A stretch of DNA of 60,402 bases from Lyngbya aestuarii BL J (lineage in GTDB: Bacteria; Cyanobacteriota; Cyanobacteriia; Cyanobacteriales; Microcoleaceae). Of the stretch, positions 9,186-17,811 are shown one piece after another. The DNA lies in assembly GCF_000478195.2 (NCBI RefSeq), contig NZ_AUZM01000039.1, positions 1-60,402 on the forward strand, in the 5' to 3' direction. Below the pieces are notes generated by a model. The model had not been told where the DNA came from. It ran no database searches and saw only the letters and a list, made by a program, of their open reading frames with translations. The translations under genes were made by a program, and so were the position numbers. Each line of letters begins with the position of its first letter. The stretch's first letter is position 1.

Positions 9186-10097
9186 ATGATGAATTTATTT
9201 TATCAAAACAAACTGAGGCTGTTAACCGGGGGAATATTGGCGTTGTGTATTCCTTTATTTAGGTTAGATGTCGCTTTTGCTAATCTGATAACAGAAACCG
9301 TTCAACGCTTAGAAACTCGTGGATTAACGATAGAAGAAATTCACGGAGAATCTGTTACCCTGAACGGAAAATCTGCCCAAGTTGGAGAGATTTTAAAAGT
9401 GGGTGATCAAATTAATACAGGTCAAAATACTGTTGTTAATTTACGAGTCGATAGTTATATAGGGTTGGTTGAAGTTGCCGAAAATACAACCGTTGAAGTT
9501 AAAACGCTTGCGGGAGAAGTGGGAATTAATCCCAATCAAATCACAGTTTTATCGGTAACAGCAGGACAAGTCAGATTATCTGTTTCTCGGTTTGTCAGTT
9601 CGCCTTTTTGGAGTGAAACAATTCCTGAAAATCAACGTCAAACTTCAGTGACTAATTCTCCCTTTAGAATCGAAACACCAACGACAATTATCGGAGTTCG
9701 AGGAACAACTTTTGGTGTCAATGTTTCCCCCGATGGAAAAACAGCAATTCACACCATTGAAGGAACAGTTGGAGTTGTCAACGCTGGGGAAGAAGTCAGA
9801 CTAGAAAAGGGTCAGGTTGCTATCGTTAACTCCGCCGAAAAACCGACACCAATTGACAATATTCCCCCGATATCTCAACTGCGGGTGAGAAGTTTAACAA
9901 GATTGGGTTTAGAAACGGTACAATTACGAGGAACAGTCGATCCGATGGATTTAGTGTATATTAATAACCAACCAATTCAGACGGATGCTGAGGGCAATTT
10001 TGACTTTATCGGACGTTTACCCGTGAGTCAGCGTTTACAAGTGACAGTGCGAGGGCCATCGGTACGAGAACGATTTTATGTCATTGCCGTTCCTTAG
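9186..10097 (+). CDS. exported FecR-domain protein
   Basis: 303 residues. The first ~32 form a signal peptide (basic start, hydrophobic core LLTGGILALCIPLF, AFA cleavage site). Residues ~50-215 are a FecR domain with VGEILKVGDQINTGQNTVVNLRV and the diagnostic TTIIGVRGTTFGV. The C-terminal third is a small beta domain with the VYINNQPIQTDAEGNF pattern of bacterial Ig-like/carboxypeptidase-regulatory folds. There is no partner sigma factor, so it is a stand-alone periplasmic or cell-surface FecR protein, common in cyanobacteria. Two consecutive ATGs (9186, 9189) could both start it. mtnD begins 44 bases later. Confidence 0.87.
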   Translation: MMNLFYQNKLRLLTGGILALCIPLFRLDVAFANLITETVQRLETRGLTIEEIHGESVTLNGKSAQVGEILKVGDQINTGQNTVVNLRVDSYIGLVEVAENTTVEVKTLAGEVGINPNQITVLSVTAGQVRLSVSRFVSSPFWSETIPENQRQTSVTNSPFRIETPTTIIGVRGTTFGVNVSPDGKTAIHTIEGTVGVVNAGEEVRLEKGQVAIVNSAEKPTPIDNIPPISQLRVRSLTRLGLETVQLRGTVDPMDLVYINNQPIQTDAEGNFDFIGRLPVSQRLQVTVRGPSVRERFYVIAVP

Positions 10098-10141
10098 TGC
10101 TAAATTATTATTTATGTGTTTTGTAAGGGAAGATAGAAACG

Positions 10142-10708
10142 ATGGCAATTTTACAATTAGAAGACGGAACAACTTACACTGAACTTGAGGAAATTTCTCG
10201 CCGATTAGAACCGTTGAATGTGCGGTTAAATTATTGGAAAGTTGGAGAAGATCCAGAGTTGAAAGCTTTGTTAAATCAATCCGCTTTAGATAACGAAGAA
10301 AAAGAACAAGTGCTTCTGGAATTAGATCATTATTTTGAACATTTAAAACAAACGGATGGTTATCAATCTCGAGATTTAATTGCGTTACATCCTGATATTC
10401 CCAATCTTGATTCATTAATGGCAAAATTTGAAAGTTGTCACACTCACGCCGATGATGAAGTTCGTTATATTATTGAAGGGGAAGGGGTTTTTGGGTTTGT
10501 TTGTCCCGATGGTTCACAAATGGAGTTAACCATTCAACCTGAAGAATATATTAATGTTCCAGCCGGAAGCGAACATTGGTTTCATTTAACCGATAAAAAA
10601 CGCATTAAAGCCGTGCGTTACTTTATCACTACAGAGGGTTGGGTTCCTGAATATACGGAAACAAAAATTCGCATAGATTCTCAAAAAAACTCGTTATTAA
10701 TCGGTTAA
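10142..10708 (+). CDS. mtnD: acireductone dioxygenase (cupin), methionine salvage
   Basis: 188 residues, the usual length. The cupin metal site is complete: His100, His102, Glu106 and His145 (CHTHADDEVRYI ... AGSEHWFHL). With Fe it converts the acireductone 1,2-dihydroxy-3-keto-5-methylthiopentene plus O2 to 2-keto-4-methylthiobutyrate and formate, the last carbon step before transamination to methionine. With Ni the off-pathway product includes CO. It is the first gene of a three-gene mtn cluster; mtnW follows after 64 bases. Confidence 0.95.
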   Translation: MAILQLEDGTTYTELEEISRRLEPLNVRLNYWKVGEDPELKALLNQSALDNEEKEQVLLELDHYFEHLKQTDGYQSRDLIALHPDIPNLDSLMAKFESCHTHADDEVRYIIEGEGVFGFVCPDGSQMELTIQPEEYINVPAGSEHWFHLTDKKRIKAVRYFITTEGWVPEYTETKIRIDSQKNSLLIG

Positions 10709-10772
10709 AATAATATCCTCCTTTCTCTCCAAGATTGGAGGAGTATTTGTTGATTTTATGTTAAGATAAAGA

Positions 10773-11939
10773 ATGACAATAGAAGTAGATTATCGCTTTC
10801 CTGCGGGTGTTGATGCTGAACGTCAAGCAAAAGTGATTGCTATCGGACAAACGGCCGGAACTTGGGATGCAAGGTTTAGTCACCGAGAGGAAATTATGCG
10901 ATCGCATTTGGGGGAAGTGATCGCGATTAAAACCGAGGAAAATGGGGACAGTATTGCCACAGTTTCCTTTCCGGAAATTAACGTTGAAAATGATATTGCT
11001 AGCCTGCTGACGATGATTTTTGGGAAGTATTCAATGGCGGGTGTGGGTAAGGTTGTCGGCTTGCGTTTGGATGAAAATTATGGCAAGTTTCCTCAATTTG
11101 GAATCAAGGGAATTAGAAAACTATTGAATGTCTTTGATCGCCCCTTAATTATGGCAATTTATAAGCCAGCTTTGGGGTTATCAGCAACTGATCATGCTAA
11201 TATTTTAGAACAGGTGGCTTTTGCCGGGTTGGATATCATTAAAGATGATGAAATTATGGCAGATTTGGATGTCGCCCCGACGTTGAAACGGTTAGAAGCT
11301 TGTTATCCGGTTTTAGAACGAGTCAAACAAGAAACCGGGCGAACCGTTTTGTATGCAGTGAATGTTACAGGTTCAGCCGAACAGTTAATCAAAAAAGCTA
11401 AAACTTTAGTTCAAAATGGGGCAAATGCTCTATTATTAAATGTGCTAACTTATGGGTTTTCAGTGTTGGAAGCTTTAGCCGCAGATCCAGATATTAATGT
11501 GCCGATTTTTGCTCATCCAGCTTTGGCGGGGGCGATGTGTGCTTCAGCAGATACGGGGTTAGCTTATTCGGTGGTTTTAGGAACATTAATGGCGCATGGT
11601 GGGGCGGATGCGGTGCTTTATCCGGCGCATTATGGAAGTTTACCATTTGATGCGGTAGAAGAAGGTAGAATTAGAGATATTTTGCGATCGCGAAATGTTT
11701 TTCCGGTGCCTTCTGCGGGAATTCATCCGGGTATTGTTCCCCAAGCATTAAGAGATTATGGGAATGATGTAATTTTAAATGCAGGAACCGGAATTATGGA
11801 TCATCCAGAGAATCCTGCGGCGGGTGTAAAAGCGTTTTTTGAAGCGTTAGAACGGTGTGAAAATCAAGATTCTTTTGAATTAGAAAAAGTCCCAACCGGG
11901 GCGTTGCGTCAAGCGCTGGAAAAATGGGGAAATAAATAA
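10773..11939 (+). CDS. mtnW: RuBisCO-like protein, 2,3-diketo-5-methylthiopentyl-1-phosphate enolase
   Basis: 388 residues, form IV RuBisCO superfamily. It keeps the IYKPALGLS strand (Lys131, equivalent to RuBisCO Lys175) and the metal/carbamate motif KDDE (157-160), but RuBisCO Lys177 is Ala133, and loop 6 with its catalytic Lys334 is replaced (VLYPAHYGSLPF). It therefore should not fix CO2. In methionine salvage such proteins tautomerise 2,3-diketo-5-methylthiopentyl-1-phosphate to its enol. The location between mtnD and mtnB strongly supports this role rather than the other RLP families. mtnB starts 13 bases after its stop, which indicates one operon. Confidence 0.93.
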   Translation: MTIEVDYRFPAGVDAERQAKVIAIGQTAGTWDARFSHREEIMRSHLGEVIAIKTEENGDSIATVSFPEINVENDIASLLTMIFGKYSMAGVGKVVGLRLDENYGKFPQFGIKGIRKLLNVFDRPLIMAIYKPALGLSATDHANILEQVAFAGLDIIKDDEIMADLDVAPTLKRLEACYPVLERVKQETGRTVLYAVNVTGSAEQLIKKAKTLVQNGANALLLNVLTYGFSVLEALAADPDINVPIFAHPALAGAMCASADTGLAYSVVLGTLMAHGGADAVLYPAHYGSLPFDAVEEGRIRDILRSRNVFPVPSAGIHPGIVPQALRDYGNDVILNAGTGIMDHPENPAAGVKAFFEALERCENQDSFELEKVPTGALRQALEKWGNK

Positions 11940-11952
11940 GGGAAAAACAGAG

Positions 11953-12576
11953 ATGAATAGCGATCCACGTCAAGATTTAATCACCGCTTCTCGCCAATTT
12001 TATCAACTGGGTTGGATGGCGGGAACTGCCGGAAATTTGTCCGCTAGAGTCGATGATGGCAGTTTTTGGATTACCGCAAGTGGCAAACAAAAAGGTAAGT
12101 TAACCGAAGAGGATTTTGTGCGCGTTTCTCTGCAAGGAGAAGTGATGGAAAATCCAAATTTAGGCAACCGTCCATCGGCGGAAACGAGTATTCATCAAGC
12201 GGTTTATTCGCTGTTTCCCGATACAAAAGCTTGTTATCATGTTCATTCTGTAGAAGCCAAACTTGTGACGAACTTTACCGAAGGCGATCACTTAAATTTA
12301 CCTCCGATAGAAATGTTAAAAGGGTTGGGGGTTTGGGAGGAACATCCGAAAGTGGTGATGCCTGTATTTAAGAATCATTTAGATGTCTCTAAAATAGCAA
12401 AAGAAATTAGCACTCGCTTTCAACAATCAAAACCCAATGTTCCGGCGTTATTGATTAAAAATCATGGGGTTACGGTTTGGGCAAATTCGGCCTTTGATGC
12501 GGAAAATTATATCGAGTTGACTGAATATATCTTCCGTTATATTGTGGCAGCGCGTCAAGTTGGAGTTTCCCACTAA
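11953..12576 (+). CDS. mtnB: 5-methylthioribulose-1-phosphate dehydratase
   Basis: 207 residues, class II aldolase/adducin fold. The metal-binding histidines are His96 and His98 (CYHVHSVEAKL) and His171 (IKNHGVTVW); an earlier catalytic Glu lies in the PSAETSIHQA segment. It dehydrates 5-methylthioribulose-1-phosphate to the 2,3-diketo compound that MtnW then uses. It is the last gene of mtnD-mtnW-mtnB. No mtnX/mtnC phosphatase, mtnA isomerase or mtnP/mtnK is in the window, so those steps must be encoded elsewhere. Confidence 0.94.
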   Translation: MNSDPRQDLITASRQFYQLGWMAGTAGNLSARVDDGSFWITASGKQKGKLTEEDFVRVSLQGEVMENPNLGNRPSAETSIHQAVYSLFPDTKACYHVHSVEAKLVTNFTEGDHLNLPPIEMLKGLGVWEEHPKVVMPVFKNHLDVSKIAKEISTRFQQSKPNVPALLIKNHGVTVWANSAFDAENYIELTEYIFRYIVAARQVGVSH

Positions 12577-13017
12577 TCTCAATTTGCTCCTAAAATAAAC
12601 TGCTCTAGCCCTGAAACCTGACTAAAGCAGCGCAACTATCTCAATGGAATTCAATGCTACTCACCCTGTTGTCAAAGATTTAACAATAGATTGTGAGCCG
12701 TCTATATAGTAGCACCTAGTTTGAGATCTGGCTATCTCTTTAGACAAATCTAAGAAATGATGTTTGATTAGAGTTTATTCGGGTTTATTCCTGACTCTCG
12801 CAATTGAGCGTCTAATTCCTCAGTTTTTGAAATAATTACAACTATTAATTTAGTTAACTACCATTGTAAGGTATATCCCGCGAGCGCGATTCTTAAACAA
12901 GTTGGACAGCGTTTAGTTTCTTAAGAAGATACTTTTTGCTCTTTGAAAATGAATGCAAAAGTTACTTAGCAAAAAAAAGCAAAAAATCTTAAAAGATAGT
13001 TAATCAAACCCCAGTGA
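12577..13017. other. intergenic region after the mtn operon
   Basis: 441 AT-rich bases between mtnB and convergent genes. I see no terminator with a clean T-run, no tRNA and no convincing coding remnant. A short GC-rich patch (CCCGCGAGCGCG, near 12880) stands out but explains nothing. Confidence 0.5.
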
Positions 13018-13200
13018 TCAGTAATTTAGGATTTTATTTGCCATACCCAGTTTTTTAAAGTAATCTAAGCCTAAAAAGAGGGAATAAACGTCTTTAATTT
13101 TTTCGGGTTCCATTTGGGTTACCTGATCACTATCTAAGCTTGACATGACATCCAGCCAATGGTTGAGAGTGTTTAAATTAACACGTTCTCCAATTAACAA
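13018..13200 (-). CDS. small hypothetical protein (uncertain)
   Basis: 60 residues if started at the TTG at 13200, which overlaps the stop of the preceding EEP gene by a few bases. An internal ATG (residue 19) would give ~42 residues. The composition (acidic/amphipathic helices, e.g. LDSDQVTQMEPEKIKDVYSLF) looks protein-like rather than random. I do not recognise it. It could be a translationally coupled small gene or the tail of a decayed one. Confidence 0.35.
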   Translation of the reverse strand: MLIGERVNLNTLNHWLDVMSSLDSDQVTQMEPEKIKDVYSLFLGLDYFKKLGMANKILNY

Positions 13201-14177
13201 AATCTAAATTTCATTACGACAGGTAAATGATCAGAAGCGATAACATCTGTAATAACCTGCCATTTTATCGCTTGAATTCGATTTGAATTGTAGAAAATAT
13301 AATCAATAGTTTGACGGGGTTTATCAGAAGGATAAGTCGCATTTTCGGGATAATTTAGCGTTTCTGGGGGAAAAGCAGACTCAATTCCCGGTGTATTGAG
13401 AAATAGATTAACAGTCGGTTCTAGATTCATTTCTGAAGGCGGTTCGCTGTTAAATTCACCAATTAAAAGAACTGGATATTTGTCAGCAAAACTGAGAAAG
13501 AGTTCTAAGACAAATCGAGATTGTTTTAGGCGAGTAGGTTGATCAAATGCTTCTAAATGAACATTAATTAAAATCAGAGTATGGTTCCCAATTTTAACCC
13601 GGCTAACCTGGGCGAGTCTATCCAAATAAAACGGCTTTTCATAAAACGGCTTATTAGCAACTCGTTCTAATACAATGCGTTCATTTAACTCAATCGGATA
13701 TCGACTCAAAACTGCTTGTCCTGACAACATTTTACCAAAATGTGTAGAAATAGGAAAGAGGGGAAACGGAACATAATTATTATCCCAATTAATCGCCGTT
13801 GCTTGTACCGGAAACTGTAACGCAGTTGCTAAGGCTTGAACTTGATTAACATCATAGGAACGTTGAGAAGCAAAATCTACTTCTTGCAAGGCAATAAAAT
13901 CAGCATTGAACGGTTTTAAAGCTGTAATTGCTAGTTCTAAGTTTTCATCGAATAACACTTTTTTTCGTTTGACTGCGTGATTATTCGTTAAACCGGAAAG
14001 ATAACCAATATTATAAGTAATGACGGTGTAGGTTTCTTTTGGTTTGCGTTGCAGTGGGAGGTCAGACGTTAAAATTTTAGCATATTTTGCTTGGGAATAA
14101 CTCGGTGAACTTGCCCATAAATAGAACGAAAAAAGACTAATATAAAAACCGGAAAAAATCAGCAACAACAGCGTCAT
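13194..14177 (-). CDS. membrane-anchored endonuclease/exonuclease/phosphatase (EEP) family protein
   Basis: 327 residues from the ATG at 14177, preceded by GGTGGA. A longer frame from a TTG at 14288 would overlap the permease gene by 71 bases and is less likely. An N-terminal membrane helix (LLLLIFSGFYISLFSFYL) anchors the EEP domain, which shows TVITYNIGYL, FIALQEVD (catalytic Glu), a VHLE.F strand, the IGEFNSEP motif and the final ASDHLPVVM (Asp-His pair). The canonical GDFN Asp is Glu here. Members hydrolyse phosphodiesters in nucleic acids, lipids or nucleotides; the substrate is not predictable. It is directly downstream of an ABC permease. Confidence 0.8.
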   Translation of the reverse strand: MTLLLLIFSGFYISLFSFYLWASSPSYSQAKYAKILTSDLPLQRKPKETYTVITYNIGYLSGLTNNHAVKRKKVLFDENLELAITALKPFNADFIALQEVDFASQRSYDVNQVQALATALQFPVQATAINWDNNYVPFPLFPISTHFGKMLSGQAVLSRYPIELNERIVLERVANKPFYEKPFYLDRLAQVSRVKIGNHTLILINVHLEAFDQPTRLKQSRFVLELFLSFADKYPVLLIGEFNSEPPSEMNLEPTVNLFLNTPGIESAFPPETLNYPENATYPSDKPRQTIDYIFYNSNRIQAIKWQVITDVIASDHLPVVMKFRFC

Positions 14178-14217
14178 TAAATCCACCAGTGTTGTGAAGG
14201 GCAATTCATGGAAATGG

Positions 14218-15141
14218 TTATAAAGTTGGAGTATCACTTGAGGTAAATTGAGTAAAAAATAATCGTAAAATCGATAATCCGAGAACAATTAAAAACAAAA
14301 TTAACCCAATCGTACAAGCATAACCAATTTCTAAATTTTGAAATGCTTGTTCATAGAGATAATAGACAATTGTTTTAGAACTATTTAGCGGGCCACCCTG
14401 AGTCATAATATAGACTTCTTCAAATACTTTTGTGGCTGAAATCGCCGAAATAACCGCCACTAACACAATATAAGGACGCATCAAGGGAAGGGTAATATCC
14501 CAGTGTTTTCGCCAACCCTCAGACCCCTCTAAACTCGCTGCTTCATATAATTCTGCGGGAATAGATTGTAATCCAGCTAAATAAATAACCATATAATATC
14601 CTAACCCTTTCCAAATCGTGACCGCCATCACACTAAATAAGGCTAAATTGGGACTGGTTAACCAGGGAATTGTGGGTAATTTTGAATCCGGGAGAACAAA
14701 AGATAAACTATATTGGAGGAGTTGATTGAGTAAACCTGTTTCTGAATATAACCATTTCCATGCTAATCCCGCTACAACCATTGAAATCACAACGGGAACA
14801 TAATAAGCAGTTCTAAACCAACGAATTCCCCAAATTTTTTGATTGACTAAAATCGCCAATCCTAACGGAAAAATCGCTAAAATTGGTACAACAAAAATAA
14901 TATAAATAAATGTATTTTGTAACGTTTTCCAAAAAACTTCATCACTCCACAACCGTTGAAAGTTTTTAAACCCTATCCATTGCGGAGGTTGCAACAAATC
15001 ATAACTAAATAAACTCAAATAAAACGCTTGTAATGCAGGCCAAAATACAGTTAAGCCCAAAACAAACAGGGCGGGAAATAAAAACAAATATGGCGTAAAT
15101 CTTGGGTCTATTTTTAGCTTCATCGATTTCGATAAAAACAA
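14218..15141 (-). CDS. carbohydrate ABC transporter permease (MalF/UgpA type)
   Basis: 307 residues with six membrane helices. It carries the inner-membrane EAA loop (EAASLEGSEGWRKHWDITLPLMRP) that docks on the ATPase, and MalF-type segments (PALQAFYLSLFSYDLL, IVYYLYEQAF). Such permeases pair with a second (MalG-type) permease, a binding protein and an ATPase for sugar or compatible-solute import. None of these partners is adjacent, so the complex must be completed from elsewhere. The EEP gene follows on the same strand. Confidence 0.9.
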   Translation of the reverse strand: MFLSKSMKLKIDPRFTPYLFLFPALFVLGLTVFWPALQAFYLSLFSYDLLQPPQWIGFKNFQRLWSDEVFWKTLQNTFIYIIFVVPILAIFPLGLAILVNQKIWGIRWFRTAYYVPVVISMVVAGLAWKWLYSETGLLNQLLQYSLSFVLPDSKLPTIPWLTSPNLALFSVMAVTIWKGLGYYMVIYLAGLQSIPAELYEAASLEGSEGWRKHWDITLPLMRPYIVLVAVISAISATKVFEEVYIMTQGGPLNSSKTIVYYLYEQAFQNLEIGYACTIGLILFLIVLGLSILRLFFTQFTSSDTPTL

Positions 15142-15278
15142 TCTTGAACTATAACATAAAAATGTACAAACGTAAATTCATATTCTTTAAAAAGAATCCA
15201 GAAAAAACACTAAAACACAAAAAACTAAATTTCTAAGTGTCTTAGTGTCCTATCCTCTCGTCTTCTCTCTACTGAAAC

Positions 15279-16757
15279 TTAATGTTGATCATCAGGTTTA
15301 ACACTCGAAAATAAACCCATCCAATCCCCCGGTTTCTGACCATTTTGTTCGGCTTTGACCTCAAACGTAACGTTACAAGCTTGAGATTCATTTAATGCTT
15401 GAATACAAAGTTCAGCAATATCCTCTCGACTGACCTGACCTTTGATTGTATCCCCTTGTTCAAAGGTTAATGCTTTACCTCCCGCTTCTTCTGTTAACGC
15501 ACAAGGTCGAATAATTGTGTAAGGAATTCCACTGGAACGAATCACATCTTCTCCTTTGAGTTTCCAGGTTAAAATTCCCCCTAATTGATCATTCATACGC
15601 ACTGCTGGCGGTTCTTCTTCTAGGTTTAATCCGGGTTTTCCGGGGCGAGTGACTCCGGCTGAACTAATCTGAATAAACCGAGGAGATTTTTCACCCCCAT
15701 AGGCTTTAATCGTTTCAATTTGCAGTTGAAAATTTCCGGGGGAAAACTTAGGATTGAGTGCTTTATCATATTCAAATTTACTCAGCATTAATTGAATAGA
15801 ATAAACCGTACTGGGATCAAAGGGATCACCGTCTTTAACGGTTTTTGCCCGAAATACCGGAATTAATTGATCAAACGGAATCCGAATCGTTACCGGAATA
15901 TTATATACCGTATCAAACGAGTAACAGTAAGCAATACTATCCCATTTGGGATCATTCCGCAGAATAAATTTATAGCGCTTTCCATCTCCTTTAATCCGCA
16001 TCTCAATTCCTTGATAACCCGACAAATTCAGGGGCGGATCAAAATTGCGAGTTCGTACCGAAGCAAATCCCCCAGAATTCGCCGTTGAAACATTTCCAGT
16101 AAATAAAGCCGTATTCTCAATTAAGCGAATCGAACTTTCACTCACACCCCCCATAACCACATCATCCAATGCACCCCAAGTTTCTTTTAAATCTTCGGTT
16201 GGTTTGCTAAAATCGAAGATGAGTTTTTCACCACTATTTTTGAGGTAAGGAAAGGCAGCATTGATTAAATTTTGCATTCCTTCATATTCAACCTTTTCCG
16301 GTACATCTACCACTTCCGGCATATAAAATTTAATGCCTTGGTAGTATTTTTCTCGGGTGGGAGTATCCCCTTCAACGGGTTGAACTTTGGTTCCCGTACA
16401 ACAAATAATCGCCGTTACATCTTTCATTACTGCGGGAGTTAATGTTTCGGGAATGGTAATGTCAGCTTCGATCATTTCTACCGTATTTCCGAGAATTGTT
16501 TTCGCTTTTTTTGCATCTCGAACTAACGCCCGAACATTTATCCCCCGTTGCTGTAACCGCTTCACCACTCGTTTTCCCACGCCTCCAGTCGCGCCTGCAA
16601 CTAATACAACTTCTGGCTTGGGTTTAGGTTTGTTTTTCTTGTTACCGAATAGCTCCTGAATCCAGCTTATACTTCCTATAAAGGGAACCACACCAAAGTA
16701 ACCTAAGGTTTTTAAAAGCCGTCCTGCATCCCAATTTGCTTTTGTTTGTTCTGACAT
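15279..16757 (-). CDS. SDR protein with inserted CIA30 domain (HCF173-like)
   Basis: 492 residues from the ATG at 16757; an upstream ATG (16799) would add 14 residues without homologous look. Residues ~45-130 hold the Rossmann motif GATGGVGKRVV. Residues ~175-350 are a CIA30 domain (FDFSKPTEDLKETWGALDD, VMGGVSESS, GFASVRTRNFDPPLNLSGY). Then the SDR fold resumes (FIQISSAGVTRPG, IPYTIIRPCALTEE). This SDR-CIA30 insertion is the architecture of plant HCF173, needed for psbA translation, and of related cyanobacterial proteins. A role in photosystem II biogenesis is plausible but inferred. Confidence 0.87.
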   Translation of the reverse strand: MSEQTKANWDAGRLLKTLGYFGVVPFIGSISWIQELFGNKKNKPKPKPEVVLVAGATGGVGKRVVKRLQQRGINVRALVRDAKKAKTILGNTVEMIEADITIPETLTPAVMKDVTAIICCTGTKVQPVEGDTPTREKYYQGIKFYMPEVVDVPEKVEYEGMQNLINAAFPYLKNSGEKLIFDFSKPTEDLKETWGALDDVVMGGVSESSIRLIENTALFTGNVSTANSGGFASVRTRNFDPPLNLSGYQGIEMRIKGDGKRYKFILRNDPKWDSIAYCYSFDTVYNIPVTIRIPFDQLIPVFRAKTVKDGDPFDPSTVYSIQLMLSKFEYDKALNPKFSPGNFQLQIETIKAYGGEKSPRFIQISSAGVTRPGKPGLNLEEEPPAVRMNDQLGGILTWKLKGEDVIRSSGIPYTIIRPCALTEEAGGKALTFEQGDTIKGQVSREDIAELCIQALNESQACNVTFEVKAEQNGQKPGDWMGLFSSVKPDDQH

Positions 16758-16974
16758 TTGGATTACCCTGCCTCTTGTGTTAATTCTACTGTCTTCCATA
16801 TTAAGATACGTTACAAACTGACGGTTGAGAGATGGCCGGTGGTGATCCAGTCAAGATGGTCATTTCTGGGAACCTTCGCCCTTCTCATACCTGAGACTGA
16901 GTTACGCCAGGAGACTGTCACAGATTCCAAGTATTTGTGTTACGGTAAATCGGTGTAGATCTCACAGGAGTCCT

Positions 16975-17094
16975 ATGGAAACAATAGATTGGGAAAATGT
17001 GATTGTCGGTGGACTAGCGATTGTCATTTTTATTGGCGGAATGTTGATGATGTTAACCAATATTTGGACAAGTGGTTTAAACAAAGACAAATAA
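16975..17094 (+). CDS. 39-residue single-span membrane peptide
   Basis: A short gene with a strong ribosome site, AGGAG five bases before the ATG at 16975, and a clean stop at 17092-17094. The peptide has an acidic N-terminus (METIDWENV), one hydrophobic helix at ~9-28 (VIVGGLAIVIFIGGMLMMLT) and a short polar/basic tail (LNKDK). Size and layout are those of the low-molecular-mass subunits of photosystem, cytochrome b6f or NDH-1 complexes. I could not match it to PsbX, PsbM, PsbT, PetN, PetL, PsaM or similar from memory. It is divergent from the HCF173-like gene. Confidence 0.65.
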   Translation: METIDWENVIVGGLAIVIFIGGMLMMLTNIWTSGLNKDK

Positions 17095-17179
17095 GCCGAA
17101 GTGTTTACTTCATTTAGTCGGAACTCAATCTAAATATCTGTAAGTAACATCTGTAAACTCTTTCAGCGAGAACCACAAA

Positions 17180-17575
17180 ATGCTAGATTTGAATACAATT
17201 GCAGAGTTTTCTCGTGCGAATTGTGGGACAATTTGTGCGTTTCTAGTTCCGGCTAATGTGCTGGCGACGTTGCAAACTCTCATTTTTACGGGCGCGAAAT
17301 ATTCTCCCGTTAGATTACGATTAATGGTGGGATTTGCGAGTTTTTATGCCGTGTTAATGATATTACACGTCTACACTTGGTTTAATGTTGGGATCGTAAT
17401 GATGCCCACCTATATTTTGCTCTCTTTAGGTAGCCTTTGTTTGGCGATGAATGCTTGGGCAATCGTTCATCCAAGCAGTCTATTGAGTCTGATTGAGATT
17501 GTAATGGTTACTGTAACCAATTGGCGTAAACGGTGGTTTCAAAAATCATTTGATCCACAATCGCTGAAGGGTTAA
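17180..17575 (+). CDS. hypothetical multi-span membrane protein
   Basis: 131 residues with about three to four hydrophobic helices (roughly 15-38, 47-68, 71-92 and 100-112), then a basic tail (NWRKRWFQKS). Not recognised as a named family. It lies 85 bases after the 39-residue membrane peptide on the same strand, so the two might be co-transcribed. Confidence 0.65.
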   Translation: MLDLNTIAEFSRANCGTICAFLVPANVLATLQTLIFTGAKYSPVRLRLMVGFASFYAVLMILHVYTWFNVGIVMMPTYILLSLGSLCLAMNAWAIVHPSSLLSLIEIVMVTVTNWRKRWFQKSFDPQSLKG

Positions 17576-17811
17576 AATCAAAGCAATTAACACAGCCACC
17601 GATAAATTTTTGCTCAAAATTTTAACAGAAAAGGTGGCTTAATTTTTAATCATTTTTCATCTAAATTGAGTCTGGATTTTCCAAAATACAGATTCTAAGC
17701 GCTACCGTCACCAACGGACACCTATCAAAGATGCAGAAAGTCTTATGATTTTAGATACAGTGATTCGTGTAAGATATAAAGTCGCCAAGCTACTTACCAC
17801 GGTCTGAAATT

